In this document: in pieces, positions 46,001 through 54,411 of the stretch
Numbering within the stretch: position 1 is the stretch's first letter
Layout of the letters: every line of letters begins with the position of its first letter
Source: Robinsoniella peoriensis
GTDB taxonomy: Bacteria; Bacillota; Clostridia; Lachnospirales; Lachnospiraceae
Length of the DNA: 64,000 bases
Reading direction: 5' to 3' (one strand)
Assembly (NCBI RefSeq): GCF_042680125.1
Contig: NZ_JBHTNY010000001.1
Program-made: the position numbers and the translations under genes
Notes under the pieces: model-generated
Told to the model about the DNA's origin: nothing
Databases searched by the model: none
What the model saw: only the letters and a program-made list of their open reading frames with translations

Positions 46001-49000
46001 GTCTGCGCCGAAGTGTTCCCACTCACTGTTGCCTCCTGTAATATAGGTATGTCGCTCAATTACCATATCCCAGAATGCTTCTGCGTATTGCAGGTAACTG
46101 GAAGCATCCTGTTTTTCTCCATTGATTGTTTTCCCATCCAGCGCGCGGTAGCGGTTTAATGCTCCCAGGAATTTGGGTATGGTGGTATTGGCATGTTTTC
46201 CATTTAATATATTTGGTGTTCCGGCTAGTACATTTTCAAATAAGGTGTCTTCATCAAACATATGAGCAGCTTTGGCATGCTCTTCCTTACCGGTACATTT
46301 GTAAAGTTCATAGAGACAGTCATTCATGCCTCCGTATTCAATGTTCAGTACCCGGCGCTGCGTGGCTGCATCCCACTTGCTGGTTCTGTTGTAAATCCAG
46401 TCTCCAAGGGATGATGCCGTCTTCAGGGCCTTTTCATCTCCGGTGAATTTATAAACGTCTACCAGTCCTGCAAGTATTTTATGCATGGTATACCATGGTA
46501 CCCAGTTTGCACCGCCTGTTTTTCCTTCCATAATATCAAACTGTTTTTCAATATTGCTGCGGTCTTCAATTTGCGCACCAAATATGAAACCTGTTCCTAT
46601 AGCATTCTGGCATTTCTCCAGTTCCTGAATTAAGTAAGCAAGACGGTCTTTCATCCAGGTTCTGTCTTCTTCGCTGTCCGCTGTCAGATATGCCTGTGCA
46701 CATGCTGTCAGGTAATGTCCCAGGGTATGCCCGCCGATATAGCTGTCTTCCCATCCGATGTAAGTCTGTTTATTCTGCGTACTTAATCCTGCCGTCTCCC
46801 GGAATCTGGACAGCAGCCTGTCCGCATCAAATTCCTTTAAAAAAGCAATATCTTTGTCGGTAACCTGGTCATAGTAATCATTTGTTACATCTACAGCTTC
46901 CAATGGAAATTCTTCAATTCCGGCGATGTCCGTTTCTGCCAGAACAAGAAAACGGAACGATTTATCTTTCGTAAGATTTCCAAGTGTCAGGGTTGCCTTT
47001 AAGATTACCTCTGCGTCCTTTTCTCCTGCCTGAGGCCTGTTCACCGTACCATCTGTGGAAATCACATTGGTATTACTGCTTTCCCACTGTATACTGCTTC
47101 CGTTCAGTCCCATCTTCGGCAATTCCAGGTATTCTTTTGTAAGTTCTCCTTCTTTTAACTTTAATGCCTTCTGGTCTTCGGCAATCCGGTCCTCATCTGT
47201 CATATCCAGATTTTTATCCGCATAATTCTGCCAAACCTCCTGATCGCTCATGGCATAATTATAGACATCAAAATAAGAAATTGTTCCGATGTATCCCGGA
47301 TCGTTTCCATAGAGTGACAATCCCATATATCCAATAGCATCCTCAGGATTTTTTACACCATTTTTTAAAATATCTGTCAGGTTATATCCGTGTTTTGTAG
47401 TTCCCGCAAGCTTACCGTTGAGATAAAGTTTCGCAGTCTGGTCTTCGCTGAATACCATGGCAGCCGTTGTATCTTCGCCTGGTTTTATTGCACCGCCGAT
47501 ATTCACGGACTGCTCGCTTTTGCCATTTGCTTTTAAGGTAAAGGCAACCTCTCCGCCGGCTCTGATCGGATTCAAAAAGACGTAATTATTCACATCTTTT
47601 GTTCCCAGATTAAAAACCCAGGCAAAGTCCATCTGTGACGTATTGAATTTCATTTCGATGGTAATACTTTCATCTCCATCTTCGATAATGCCGGAAGGAA
47701 TCTTAACATACTGGTTTTTATTTCCCGTAAACTTAAGCTTCTTTTCCCCATCTTCATCTGTTGTTACATTGCTTTCATTCATTCCGGCCAGGGGTGCATT
47801 GCATCTGCCCTGTTTGTCTACCAGCATACCGTCCTGTACCGTCATATCATAGCTTACATACAACTGGTTTTCTGTCAGTGCCGGAACATTCAGCGTAAAT
47901 TCCTTTGTTTTCGTAACATCCCCATATGTGACAGAAGCTGTCAGGATTACCTTGGCATCTTCTTCTCCGGGATTCGGGCGAACCACCTGCCCCTGGTTGG
48001 AAATGACTTCTTCCCTGCTGCTGTTCCAGGTTATGGCACTTCCATTTCTTCCGGCATCCGGAAGCGTTACATCATGAACCAGCGTATCCGTATTTACAAA
48101 CGGATTTAACAATGCCAGATCTTTATCCACGATTTCTTCATCGGTATAAATCCCCCCGTAGCGGTGGTACAATGCAGAAACTTCTTCTGAATCGGCACAG
48201 TGGCTGTAGATTTCAAAATCATCAAATGCCAGTTTTGCAAATCCACCGTTGTATTTTGGAGAATTAAATCCCAGATATTTATAATCTGAATCATTTCCGT
48301 TAATTTTATTTCCTTTGTTATTATATGTCAGTTCCTGTGGAATCCCATTGCGGTAAATACAGGCTGCTCCTGTCTCACTGTCATAAGTCACTGTGACATA
48401 TACCCACTCATCCACCGGGAAAAATTGATCCCTGTCATCCTCTACCGATATCTCCATAGGCTGTCCACCACCTACCGAAGTTCCAACAGACAACTTCAGC
48501 GGTACTGTATCGCTCAGGCTGGACAGATACCATCCTTCTCCTGCGTAATTACCGTTGGGCTTTGCCCACATAATAATATGCTCGCCCTTGCCCAGTGCTT
48601 CAGGAGCTTTTACCCAGAATGCCGCAGTCAGCGTAGACGGCTGCAGGGACGCGCTGTTCCCCAGATTCAGATAAGTTTTCCCATCTAACTGCAGTGCATT
48701 TCCATTCATTCCTTCTATGTAATTTTCAGATCCGGTCAATGCTATCGGAAGATCTTTTCCGGAAGTATCCGAAACGTTCCCGTCAAACTTTAACTGAAGT
48801 TCCAGATCCGCATCCTGAATTGGCTCACTGGTGTAGATCCGAATCCAGTTAACATTAATTGTCTTCCCTTTTACTTCATCTGATTTACGCACATCCACAC
48901 TCAGATAGCCATTTTCATCTGCCGTTGCTTCACCTTTCACTACGGCATTGCCACTCTTGGGAATGTTACCGCTGCTTCCGATATGCTGCTCTGATTCTTC

Positions 49001-49534
49001 CCCTCTGTTTGCGTAGACTTCTACCGGGCTGGAATTCCCCCAGTTATTGCCTACTCCAACTTCCACATCATAGGTCTTGCCTGCCTGAAGTTCAAATTTA
49101 TAATCTACGTAAAGCTCTTTGATTCCATTTTCATTTTGGTTTCTTCCGTAACGGAAACTGAGTTCCTTAGAAACACCATCTTGTGCCAGCTGCTCATTTG
49201 CCCATGTAAGTTTCGTATAGACACCCGTGACCGGATATGTCTCTTCTGAAACTTCTCCTGCGGGATCATCTATCCCCCACATTCTGCCTGTGCCGGGATC
49301 TTCTCCAAAGACCTGGTCCGTAACTGTATTCCATGCTCCGAACTCATCCCCCTCTGATACCGTAGTCACATCATGATCACCTGCATCAACAAAATAAAGT
49401 AATGTCTTCTTCGCCTCTTCCTGTGTTCCGGACTCTTCTGCATTTGCCTGCATTGGCGCCACGCTGCCGAGAACCATCGTAACAGCCAAAAAACCGCTTA
49501 GTAACTTTTTCCATAAAACCTGCTTTTTCCTCAT
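43088..49534 (-). CDS. Giant GH127/GH146-type beta-L-arabinofuranosidase with Ig and FnIII tail
   Basis: A 2148-residue exported enzyme. The ATG at 49532-49534 follows GGAGAGGAGATT; 32 further codons upstream have no ribosome site. Order: signal peptide (ending near QANAEE); malectin-like/CBM region 40-240; LamG-like 245-460; Ig-like 470-550; second LamG-like 560-760; Ig-like 770-860; DUF1680 catalytic domain about 868-1420; a beta-rich region; two Big_2 modules about 1790-1970; two fibronectin-III-like modules to the end. The catalytic core has CNCETCNTYNM near 1187-1196 and FWCCTGSGMEN near 1259-1268, the zinc/nucleophile cysteines and glutamate of GH127/GH146. The C-N-T-Y-N-M version is most like GH146 enzymes acting on pectic arabinan. 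It lacks LPXTG and the long coil of its paralogue. Confidence 0.85.
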   Translation of the reverse strand: MRKKQVLWKKLLSGFLAVTMVLGSVAPMQANAEESGTQEEAKKTLLYFVDAGDHDVTTVSEGDEFGAWNTVTDQVFGEDPGTGRMWGIDDPAGEVSEETYPVTGVYTKLTWANEQLAQDGVSKELSFRYGRNQNENGIKELYVDYKFELQAGKTYDVEVGVGNNWGNSSPVEVYANRGEESEQHIGSSGNIPKSGNAVVKGEATADENGYLSVDVRKSDEVKGKTINVNWIRIYTSEPIQDADLELQLKFDGNVSDTSGKDLPIALTGSENYIEGMNGNALQLDGKTYLNLGNSASLQPSTLTAAFWVKAPEALGKGEHIIMWAKPNGNYAGEGWYLSSLSDTVPLKLSVGTSVGGGQPMEISVEDDRDQFFPVDEWVYVTVTYDSETGAACIYRNGIPQELTYNNKGNKINGNDSDYKYLGFNSPKYNGGFAKLAFDDFEIYSHCADSEEVSALYHRYGGIYTDEEIVDKDLALLNPFVNTDTLVHDVTLPDAGRNGSAITWNSSREEVISNQGQVVRPNPGEEDAKVILTASVTYGDVTKTKEFTLNVPALTENQLYVSYDMTVQDGMLVDKQGRCNAPLAGMNESNVTTDEDGEKKLKFTGNKNQYVKIPSGIIEDGDESITIEMKFNTSQMDFAWVFNLGTKDVNNYVFLNPIRAGGEVAFTLKANGKSEQSVNIGGAIKPGEDTTAAMVFSEDQTAKLYLNGKLAGTTKHGYNLTDILKNGVKNPEDAIGYMGLSLYGNDPGYIGTISYFDVYNYAMSDQEVWQNYADKNLDMTDEDRIAEDQKALKLKEGELTKEYLELPKMGLNGSSIQWESSNTNVISTDGTVNRPQAGEKDAEVILKATLTLGNLTKDKSFRFLVLAETDIAGIEEFPLEAVDVTNDYYDQVTDKDIAFLKEFDADRLLSRFRETAGLSTQNKQTYIGWEDSYIGGHTLGHYLTACAQAYLTADSEEDRTWMKDRLAYLIQELEKCQNAIGTGFIFGAQIEDRSNIEKQFDIMEGKTGGANWVPWYTMHKILAGLVDVYKFTGDEKALKTASSLGDWIYNRTSKWDAATQRRVLNIEYGGMNDCLYELYKCTGKEEHAKAAHMFDEDTLFENVLAGTPNILNGKHANTTIPKFLGALNRYRALDGKTINGEKQDASSYLQYAEAFWDMVIERHTYITGGNSEWEHFGADNILDAERTQCNCETCNTYNMLKMTRELFKITGNKKYSDYYENTFLNAIMSSINPETGMTTYFQPMAAGYFKVYADTNINNNQFWCCTGSGMENFTKLGDSIYFYKDHTLFVNQYLSSELTWDEKNVKLTQKTAIPETDTSEFTISLLNGADKADLNLRLSVPSWVAGTPVVKVNGVDQKAETAGGYLCIDRTWKDGDTVSVQLPMEVRAFTLPDDERAFAFKYGPVVLSAELGTDDKMDLTTCGVAVSIPKTKVVGSESASPKDGKRAVLGTETIDIEKYTVDDFMENINQYLVKTVGEDGKLSFKLEGTDHDLTFSTHYLQHTQRYGIYWYFTGADSSAEDQQAAILKQKEEGRANQAKIDVIKAGYGQYENDNIHQLDDNNGAGSVGGSDNALNGMTTRYAVPGGFFTYRMIVNKEKTNYILCQLAKIDNGKTLKITAGDLVIYNEKLNYSGKDAVYEMKIEIPEDAVKKAQSITVDDTATGTRKTYDVVPLKFEGSANEASARLVEEMYIATSYSQNAYLVSLTPNVGIVEMKEDSCVITVPEETQEVGFTAKLADTYGLLYINDILVNDSALQKITLEGDKTEAALRVYAEDHVTLKEYTVIIERKNVEEAVLVSQILPGWSKKTMITGESTLIDVKVLPENAANKSLKYQSDNEKVAAVSGNKITAAAPGAAIITVSAEDGSGVKVSLSVTVKAPAPKPVPVKGIALNPTSKTVTVGESFALQALISPENASNKKVTYSSSNTKSVAVNGNSILAKEPGKSVITVVAQDGSGVKASMTVTVKLAAPGKVKAVQSGAEKVKVSWSKSSKAVKYNLYRSTKAKSGYRKIKTVTSSAYTDRKVTAGKTYYYKVQAVASEGAYSSANSAAVKASLLKVPSIKVKSAKKGRANISWKKISGASGYEVYMSQYKSKGFKKKAAVKKQKVVSASVKGLKSGKKYYVKIRAYRTINGKKVYGAYSKIKSITIK

Positions 49535-49801
49535 TGTAATCTCCTCTCCAGTTTTGTTAATGGCTGATTCCGCTGAATCAGTTTGCCATTTCTTTGCCCG
49601 GGTATGTTTGAAACTGCTCTCTGTCCGCAAACTGGTACATGCAGATCACGGAAATGAATTTTAGACACGCTCCGGATTCCCTCGCTTTCTTAGTAATGGT
49701 TTAAGTATATTTTATGGATGGAAATATTCAATGTTCATTTTTATCAAATGGGTTGGATTATTTATCTTATTTTGTTATGGCGGCATTTTATAAATGCACA
49801 C
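49535..49801. other. Upstream region of the second GH127/GH146 gene
   Basis: No gene seen. On the minus strand a TATACT box (near 49705) preceded 16 bases earlier by TTGAAT is a possible promoter and would leave a leader of about 160 bases. GATTC-N5-GAATC near 49568-49580 is a small inverted repeat within that leader. Confidence 0.35.
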
Positions 49802-49852
49802 AAAAAAAGCCGGAACGCAATTTTTTCGATTATTAATTGCTTTCCGGCTATT
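49802..49852 (-). terminator. Terminator after the kinase-associated unknown gene
   Basis: On the minus strand TAGCCGGAA pairs with TTCCGGCT and is followed by TTTTTTT; the loop holds a second hairpin (GCAATTAAT/ATTGC). Confidence 0.85.
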
Positions 49853-49891
49853 ATGAATCAAGTTGTTTACTATGCTATTTCATCCGCGTTA

Positions 49892-50338
49892 TTACTCTTC
49901 CACCACCAGATTATCCTGTGATGCCTTATATGGTGTCCGAATCAGCCACTCAAATGGATCGTAATAATTTAATCCAACTGCTTCCATCATCTCCATTACA
50001 TCCTGCCTGTTCTTCGGTGGCGTCCTCTGTATTATAAATGCCGGGACATGGTTTACCCTGTAATATTTACGATATCTGCAATCCATATCAATCCCCGGAA
50101 TCCCCAGAAATGCTCCCGGTTCCTCTTCTGCCAGTTTATCAATTGTTTCCCAGTATGGCTCTATAATATACTGAAACTCCTCATTCCAGAAATGCTCATA
50201 AGTTATTCTGGCAACAGGTATTTTATTTTCTTTCCATACCGCCTTTATATCTGCGATTCTGCTATAATCCGGCTCTTCCAAAATGGGTGTAGTTACTTCG
50301 TTTAATGGAACTGCATCAATAACATCCTTCTGCAACAT
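49892..50338 (-). CDS. Unrecognised protein linked to a CtkA-like kinase
   Basis: I do not recognise this 148-residue soluble protein. It is acidic and rich in aromatic residues and proline, with a central EHFWNEEFQYIIEPYW and a later MDCRYRKYYRVNHVPAFIIQRTPP. It has no signal, membrane helix or obvious catalytic motif. Its ATG directly abuts the TAG that would end the frameshift-restored HipA/CtkA-like kinase, so it was probably translated by coupling to that kinase and could be its partner, substrate or antitoxin. A terminator follows. Base composition is as AT-rich as the kinase genes. Confidence 0.65.
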   Translation of the reverse strand: MLQKDVIDAVPLNEVTTPILEEPDYSRIADIKAVWKENKIPVARITYEHFWNEEFQYIIEPYWETIDKLAEEEPGAFLGIPGIDMDCRYRKYYRVNHVPAFIIQRTPPKNRQDVMEMMEAVGLNYYDPFEWLIRTPYKASQDNLVVEE

Positions 50339-51180
50339 CTATTCTACCTCTTTATGAAATATATGTTTATAACGATATCTTAACATTAATTTGTAAAAAT
50401 CTTTTCTATTCTCACTGATAAATGCAGTTTCATCAATACATTTATCTATTTTCTTAAAATCGATTTTATCTGTGATTTTCTTTTCTGCTTCCTTACAGCC
50501 TACAAAATCTCCATTATTTATTACGTCATAATAAGATGACTTTTCCCATCCAGAAGAATCTGTGATGTAGGAAAATGGTAAGTTCTTTTATCCATTTCCT
50601 CCTGACTATTCAAAATCCTGTCAAGCTCTTCATCCTGAAGCCGTGGAAAAAGAGAGGACCCGTTGTCATAAATTGGTGCCAGCCTGTAACTTGTAACTCC
50701 TTTTAAGAACCCCCAATTATAGCCATGTCTGTCAAGATTTGCAATCAATGCATCTACGATAAACATCTCCCAGAATCTTCGTATTAACTCTTGTCTCGCA
50801 ATAACTTTTGTACGCTGTTCCAAAAGATATTTCATTTCTCTATAACTATATACCGTATGTTTTTCTCTCTCCGTATCAAAAAAAGAATCTCCTGTAGATG
50901 AAAATTCCACTAATGTTTCCCCTGTTCCAGCAGTAAAGTCCTTTACAGCCACAACCTCCTGTCCTTTATAGATACCTAATAGTGTATCATGCACATCCAA
51001 GCCTGTTGTTTTAATAATATGGCTGGCGAGATACTCAGAAATATGGCTATAAGAAGGCTGACCGTTTACTACTTTCCTAAACTTCAACATATACGCCTCA
51101 TCATGATACAGAATTCCGGTCTTTTTTTCACTCCCGGAATATAATATCCCGCTTAAAGTGCAATCACTAAAATCAATCAT
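50339..51180 (-). pseudogene. HipA/CtkA-like Ser/Thr kinase, frameshifted
   Basis: The first 219 residues (from MIDFSDCTLSG) contain the core of HipA-like kinases: the catalytic loop NLDRHGYNWGF and the metal-binding DNGSSLF. The frame stops at 50521. One frame over, the sequence stays open from about 50560 to a TAG at 50339-50341 and reads SSYYDVINNGDFVGCKEAEK and onward to RYRYKHIFHKEVE, the expected C-terminal helices. One missing A in the run GGGAAAAG (near 50548) explains the break. The restored protein would be about 280 residues and would end exactly at the ATG of the next gene. It may be a real inactivating deletion, a phase-variable A-tract or a sequencing error. The truncated form still has the catalytic residues. 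Confidence 0.75.
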
Positions 51181-51367
51181 TTATTCGTTCCCCATATCTC
51201 TTCTTTTCATTTATGACAAACAGGAAACATGTAAACACGCTCCCTGCTGTTTATTATATCCTATATATTTTTTTGTATATCGGATTCTAAATGATCTCAA
51301 AATCTCCTGTAATATGTCAAAAATTATTTTGCTCTTTTAAAATGATTGAACTTGGAAACCATAGTCA

Positions 51368-52510
51368 TCAAAATTTTGCATCATCCAAATATATTCCCAG
51401 CTTCTCCTTCACATTTTCATAAATTTCTTCTGCAATTATTTTTGCTTTTTTTTCATTTAAACCAATGGATTTGGCAACCTGCAAAATTTCCTTCATTCCC
51501 GGATTTCTGCCATTACCATGCACCATAGTGGCATGCTCACCTCCAATAGAATAGCTATAGGTCAGATCGTATGCCGGAGACAAGACCCATCTATCTTCCT
51601 TTTCCTTATATAAATAAGTAAAATTTTTGGAATGATCATCCCGATTATGTGCAAAAACATTAAAACACATAAGACGATACAGTTTTTCTATTTCCGAAAA
51701 TTCTTTTGTCAGTTCAAGCGTTAATTTCATTAAAATATCATAATCCAGATTCGGAATACGGTGCGAAGTCTCCAACAAAGCACTAACGGAAATCATATGA
51801 ATTCGTTCTATAACTCCATTCACCACTCTTCTGTCATAGCGCTTCGTGCCAAAATATCCTTCACATCGTTTTGAGTCGAAAAGTTTTGTTGCTTCCATTT
51901 CAATTCCACATTCTTTTGCACACAGAGAATATTCATACTCTTGTTTTCCTATATGGACTCCATCCTCTGATGAAGGAAATTTCACAATCCAATCCTCTTC
52001 ATCTATCTGTGTTAATATTTTGGGTCTTGCCCCTCCGGACGAGCCCCCCATTTGAAATAGTTCATCCAGATTTTCTGAGTATTGCGTTTTTAATATTTTG
52101 CTACACTCTTCTGCAATTTTGTCAAGATCCAAGCATGGTTTATCTAAGTCAAGATGATAGTCTGGCTCATATGTTAAAGCTCCCATCCCTGAGTTTCCAA
52201 CAATTCCAAGACGATTTAAATTCCCTACTTCGTAAGGATTAATACGATTCTTCAACATCAGTCGATCTACCAGCAAACGGCCCCAACCATCCGGAAGGCT
52301 ATCTGCAAAAATACCATAAATTCCATCAAATGGCTCCATTTTAGGTATAAACACCTTTTGCTCCAAAGGCAGCGAAAATGGACTGATGGAAAATCCATCT
52401 GCCACCCATTCTTTATCGTATTCAAAAGCGGCAAGCTTTCCTTTATATAAAGCCATAGTTCCAACTTTTCTACAGTGATAAAAAACTTTCAGCTTTTTAA
52501 TTTCCTTCAT
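51368..52510 (-). CDS. hipA: HipA type II toxin, Ser/Thr kinase
   Basis: The 380-residue protein has the Couple_hipA N-terminal domain (GKLAAFEYDKEWVADG, GIFADSLPDGWGR) and the HipA_C kinase domain with the flexible P-loop region GGSSGGARPKIL, the catalytic HNRDDHSKNF and the Mg-binding SPAYDLTYS. HipA kinases phosphorylate targets such as glutamyl-tRNA synthetase and cause growth arrest. The start overlaps hipB by 14 bases, typical of toxin-antitoxin translation coupling. All key residues are present, so the toxin should be active. Confidence 0.9.
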   Translation of the reverse strand: MKEIKKLKVFYHCRKVGTMALYKGKLAAFEYDKEWVADGFSISPFSLPLEQKVFIPKMEPFDGIYGIFADSLPDGWGRLLVDRLMLKNRINPYEVGNLNRLGIVGNSGMGALTYEPDYHLDLDKPCLDLDKIAEECSKILKTQYSENLDELFQMGGSSGGARPKILTQIDEEDWIVKFPSSEDGVHIGKQEYEYSLCAKECGIEMEATKLFDSKRCEGYFGTKRYDRRVVNGVIERIHMISVSALLETSHRIPNLDYDILMKLTLELTKEFSEIEKLYRLMCFNVFAHNRDDHSKNFTYLYKEKEDRWVLSPAYDLTYSYSIGGEHATMVHGNGRNPGMKEILQVAKSIGLNEKKAKIIAEEIYENVKEKLGIYLDDAKF

Positions 52511-52781
52511 TTATAATCTCCTCAATGGATAAAAACGGAACTTCTTCAAATAAATTTTCAAGTTCTCCGTGAATTTCAAGTGCGATCGCTATCTTCGTTA
52601 AAGAAATCAATGATATTTCCCCTTCTTGCTCAAAACGCTTCACAGAACCTAAGCTTACTCCTGATTTTTCACTCAATTTTTTCTGTGATATTTTTCTCCG
52701 CTTTCGGATTCTGCGTATTCTTTCCGCAATAAGTTTATTAATTTCTCCCGGTGATTTTTGATTGAAATGATATATATTCAT
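52497..52781 (-). CDS. hipB: HipB antitoxin, XRE-type repressor
   Basis: A 94-residue XRE protein with a helix-turn-helix in residues 18-72 (RIRRIRKRRKISQKKLSEKS, SLGSVKRFEQEG). It should bind HipA and repress the operon. I place the start at the ATG 52779-52781, because the only longer start (TTG at 52817) lies in the promoter -35 and operator. No ribosome site precedes the ATG and the predicted transcript begins within a few bases of it, so the message may be leaderless. A later start after GGGAG in the early coding region is possible. Confidence 0.8.
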   Translation of the reverse strand: MNIYHFNQKSPGEINKLIAERIRRIRKRRKISQKKLSEKSGVSLGSVKRFEQEGEISLISLTKIAIALEIHGELENLFEEVPFLSIEEIINEGN

Positions 52782-52788
52782 AGCTAAT

Positions 52789-52832
52789 ATTTTATCCCAT
52801 TTCTGATATATTATCAAGTACTAGATAATATA
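52789..52832 (-). promoter_or_regulatory. hipBA promoter and operator
   Basis: TATATTATC-N8-GATAATATA (52807-52832) is a perfect inverted repeat. Its inner part TATC-N8-GATA has the half-sites and spacing of E. coli hipB operators (TATCC-N8-GGATA). A promoter TTGATA-17-TAAAAT (52812-52817 and 52789-52794, minus strand) has its -35 inside the operator, ideal for autorepression. Confidence 0.8.
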
Positions 52833-52854
52833 TTAGCCATCTTTTACTTTCTCT

Positions 52855-54345
52855 CTATTTCGGTTCCACCAATACATGAAATCCATCCGTCCCCAGATAA
52901 TTTTTCTGCATAAGCTGCAGTACTTCCTCTGCCGGCATAACCATATTATTAACCGCTGGCAAATAAATATCAACATTCTGAAACGCGATATAATTGCTCC
53001 TGTCTTTTCTTACCGAATGAATATCTGTCATACCAATATTATATTTTTTAATGGTTAGAAACATCAGCCAGAATCGAATTACATCGTAGTCATCAAGCGG
53101 ACGCATGTCTTCTATCATATGTGGCACATTATTATAGACGTAACCTGTGATTACAGCAGCCGTTACAAATGCTCTGATATCACTAAAATCACTTTCCTCT
53201 AAAACCGCAATGGACGCAAATACAGACTCAACGATGTACTTTGACAGCCGTTCCGTTACCACATAGCCTATATGGTTTCCCTCCAGACAACCGTTAAGAA
53301 TTTCTATTACTTGTTTCAGATAATTTTCCCGGTCATTCGCCAGCGCTGCAAAATTATTTTTATTGGCAGCACATCTTCTAAATCCTCTGCTTCTTATTTG
53401 GGTAATCTCTGCAATGTCCCTGTTCGTATCGGTGACCAGAAATGGCGAAAAGAAAGCGTTTAAAATTCTGCCGCCAGCTAGCGCTCCACTGCTGCCACCG
53501 CCGACTTTTTCTAACTTTCCAAACATTTCTAAGGAATAACGCTTTTCACACACCACTTGTTCTGCTGCTTTATTTCCATAGCCAATCTGATATGACACGT
53601 TATTGTAACACTGGACCTTTTTATGATGGGTATGTCCAAAAATGTTCCAGCAGTTTTCTGCTTTTAAGTCTGTCAAAGAACTCCACCAGCAATCGGCGTC
53701 TTCTCTGGTAAAATCAAACATTGGAAAATGTGTAATGATTAAAACCTTTTCTTCAGAAGATACGGCTGCATTGGCAAATTCAACCCAATCCCTATGAAAT
53801 GCCTTTAATTGACCCGGATAAAATCCCTTTACCTCATCCGCTTCAGGCAATTCCATAAACCGGTCCAAAGAAATATCACCTCCGGCCCTTCGCCGGAAAC
53901 TCGTCCATCCGGTATCACCAATGACACAAACATCCTCAAAATAATACTTTCTGCCCATAATCAGAAGCCTGAAATACTGGTTTCCCCTCGTTTCAGTTTC
54001 AAATAAGGCAATCAGCTCCTGATAGCCTTTTTGACCCTGGTTCCAGTAATCATGATTGCCCAGAACGCAAAACCCTCTGATTCTATGGCTCTCCATCTCC
54101 TGTATAAAAGCAAGGGTCTTTCTGTAATCGTTAAAGTAATCACCCGCCAGGCATAGCAGACAATTTCTGCACTGTTCTTTTACAAATGCCAGAAACTCTT
54201 CCTTCATTCTTTCCGCTGATTCCGGATGATATTCATTATTGGTAAAGTCAAAGTGCAGATCGGATATAAATACAATTGGAACAGAGCCTGTATCTGCCAC
54301 CGCCTCCAATTCTGCATTTTCCGTTTCCCAGCCTGCAGTTCCCAT
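52855..54345 (-). CDS. Calcineurin-like metallophosphoesterase with extra C-terminal domain
   Basis: The 496-residue product starts after AAAGGGGATAA. Residues 20-270 form a metallophosphoesterase with all metal-binding motifs: DLHFD, GDYFND, GNHDY, ITHFP and GHTHH. Residues 290-496 form a helical region I cannot assign, beginning at a glycine-rich hinge (GGGSSGALAGG). Single-domain relatives hydrolyse phosphodiesters or phosphomonoesters; the substrate is unknown. It lies immediately upstream of hipBA but has no obvious terminator before it, so read-through into hipBA is possible. Confidence 0.8.
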   Translation of the reverse strand: MGTAGWETENAELEAVADTGSVPIVFISDLHFDFTNNEYHPESAERMKEEFLAFVKEQCRNCLLCLAGDYFNDYRKTLAFIQEMESHRIRGFCVLGNHDYWNQGQKGYQELIALFETETRGNQYFRLLIMGRKYYFEDVCVIGDTGWTSFRRRAGGDISLDRFMELPEADEVKGFYPGQLKAFHRDWVEFANAAVSSEEKVLIITHFPMFDFTREDADCWWSSLTDLKAENCWNIFGHTHHKKVQCYNNVSYQIGYGNKAAEQVVCEKRYSLEMFGKLEKVGGGSSGALAGGRILNAFFSPFLVTDTNRDIAEITQIRSRGFRRCAANKNNFAALANDRENYLKQVIEILNGCLEGNHIGYVVTERLSKYIVESVFASIAVLEESDFSDIRAFVTAAVITGYVYNNVPHMIEDMRPLDDYDVIRFWLMFLTIKKYNIGMTDIHSVRKDRSNYIAFQNVDIYLPAVNNMVMPAEEVLQLMQKNYLGTDGFHVLVEPK

Positions 54346-54411
54346 ATTTTATCCCCTTTCTATTCTTTAATCATGCAAAACAGCGCTAAAACATACATTC
54401 CTGCCATAACC

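Noticed and set aside
2214..49534. LPXTG sortase signals on the giant secreted proteins
   Set aside because: All four C-termini end in short lysine-rich beta strands with no LPXTG, hydrophobic helix or positive tail.
49535..49630. 32-codon N-terminal extension of the second GH127/GH146 protein
   Set aside because: No ribosome site, and the typical signal peptide begins at the ATG 49532-49534.
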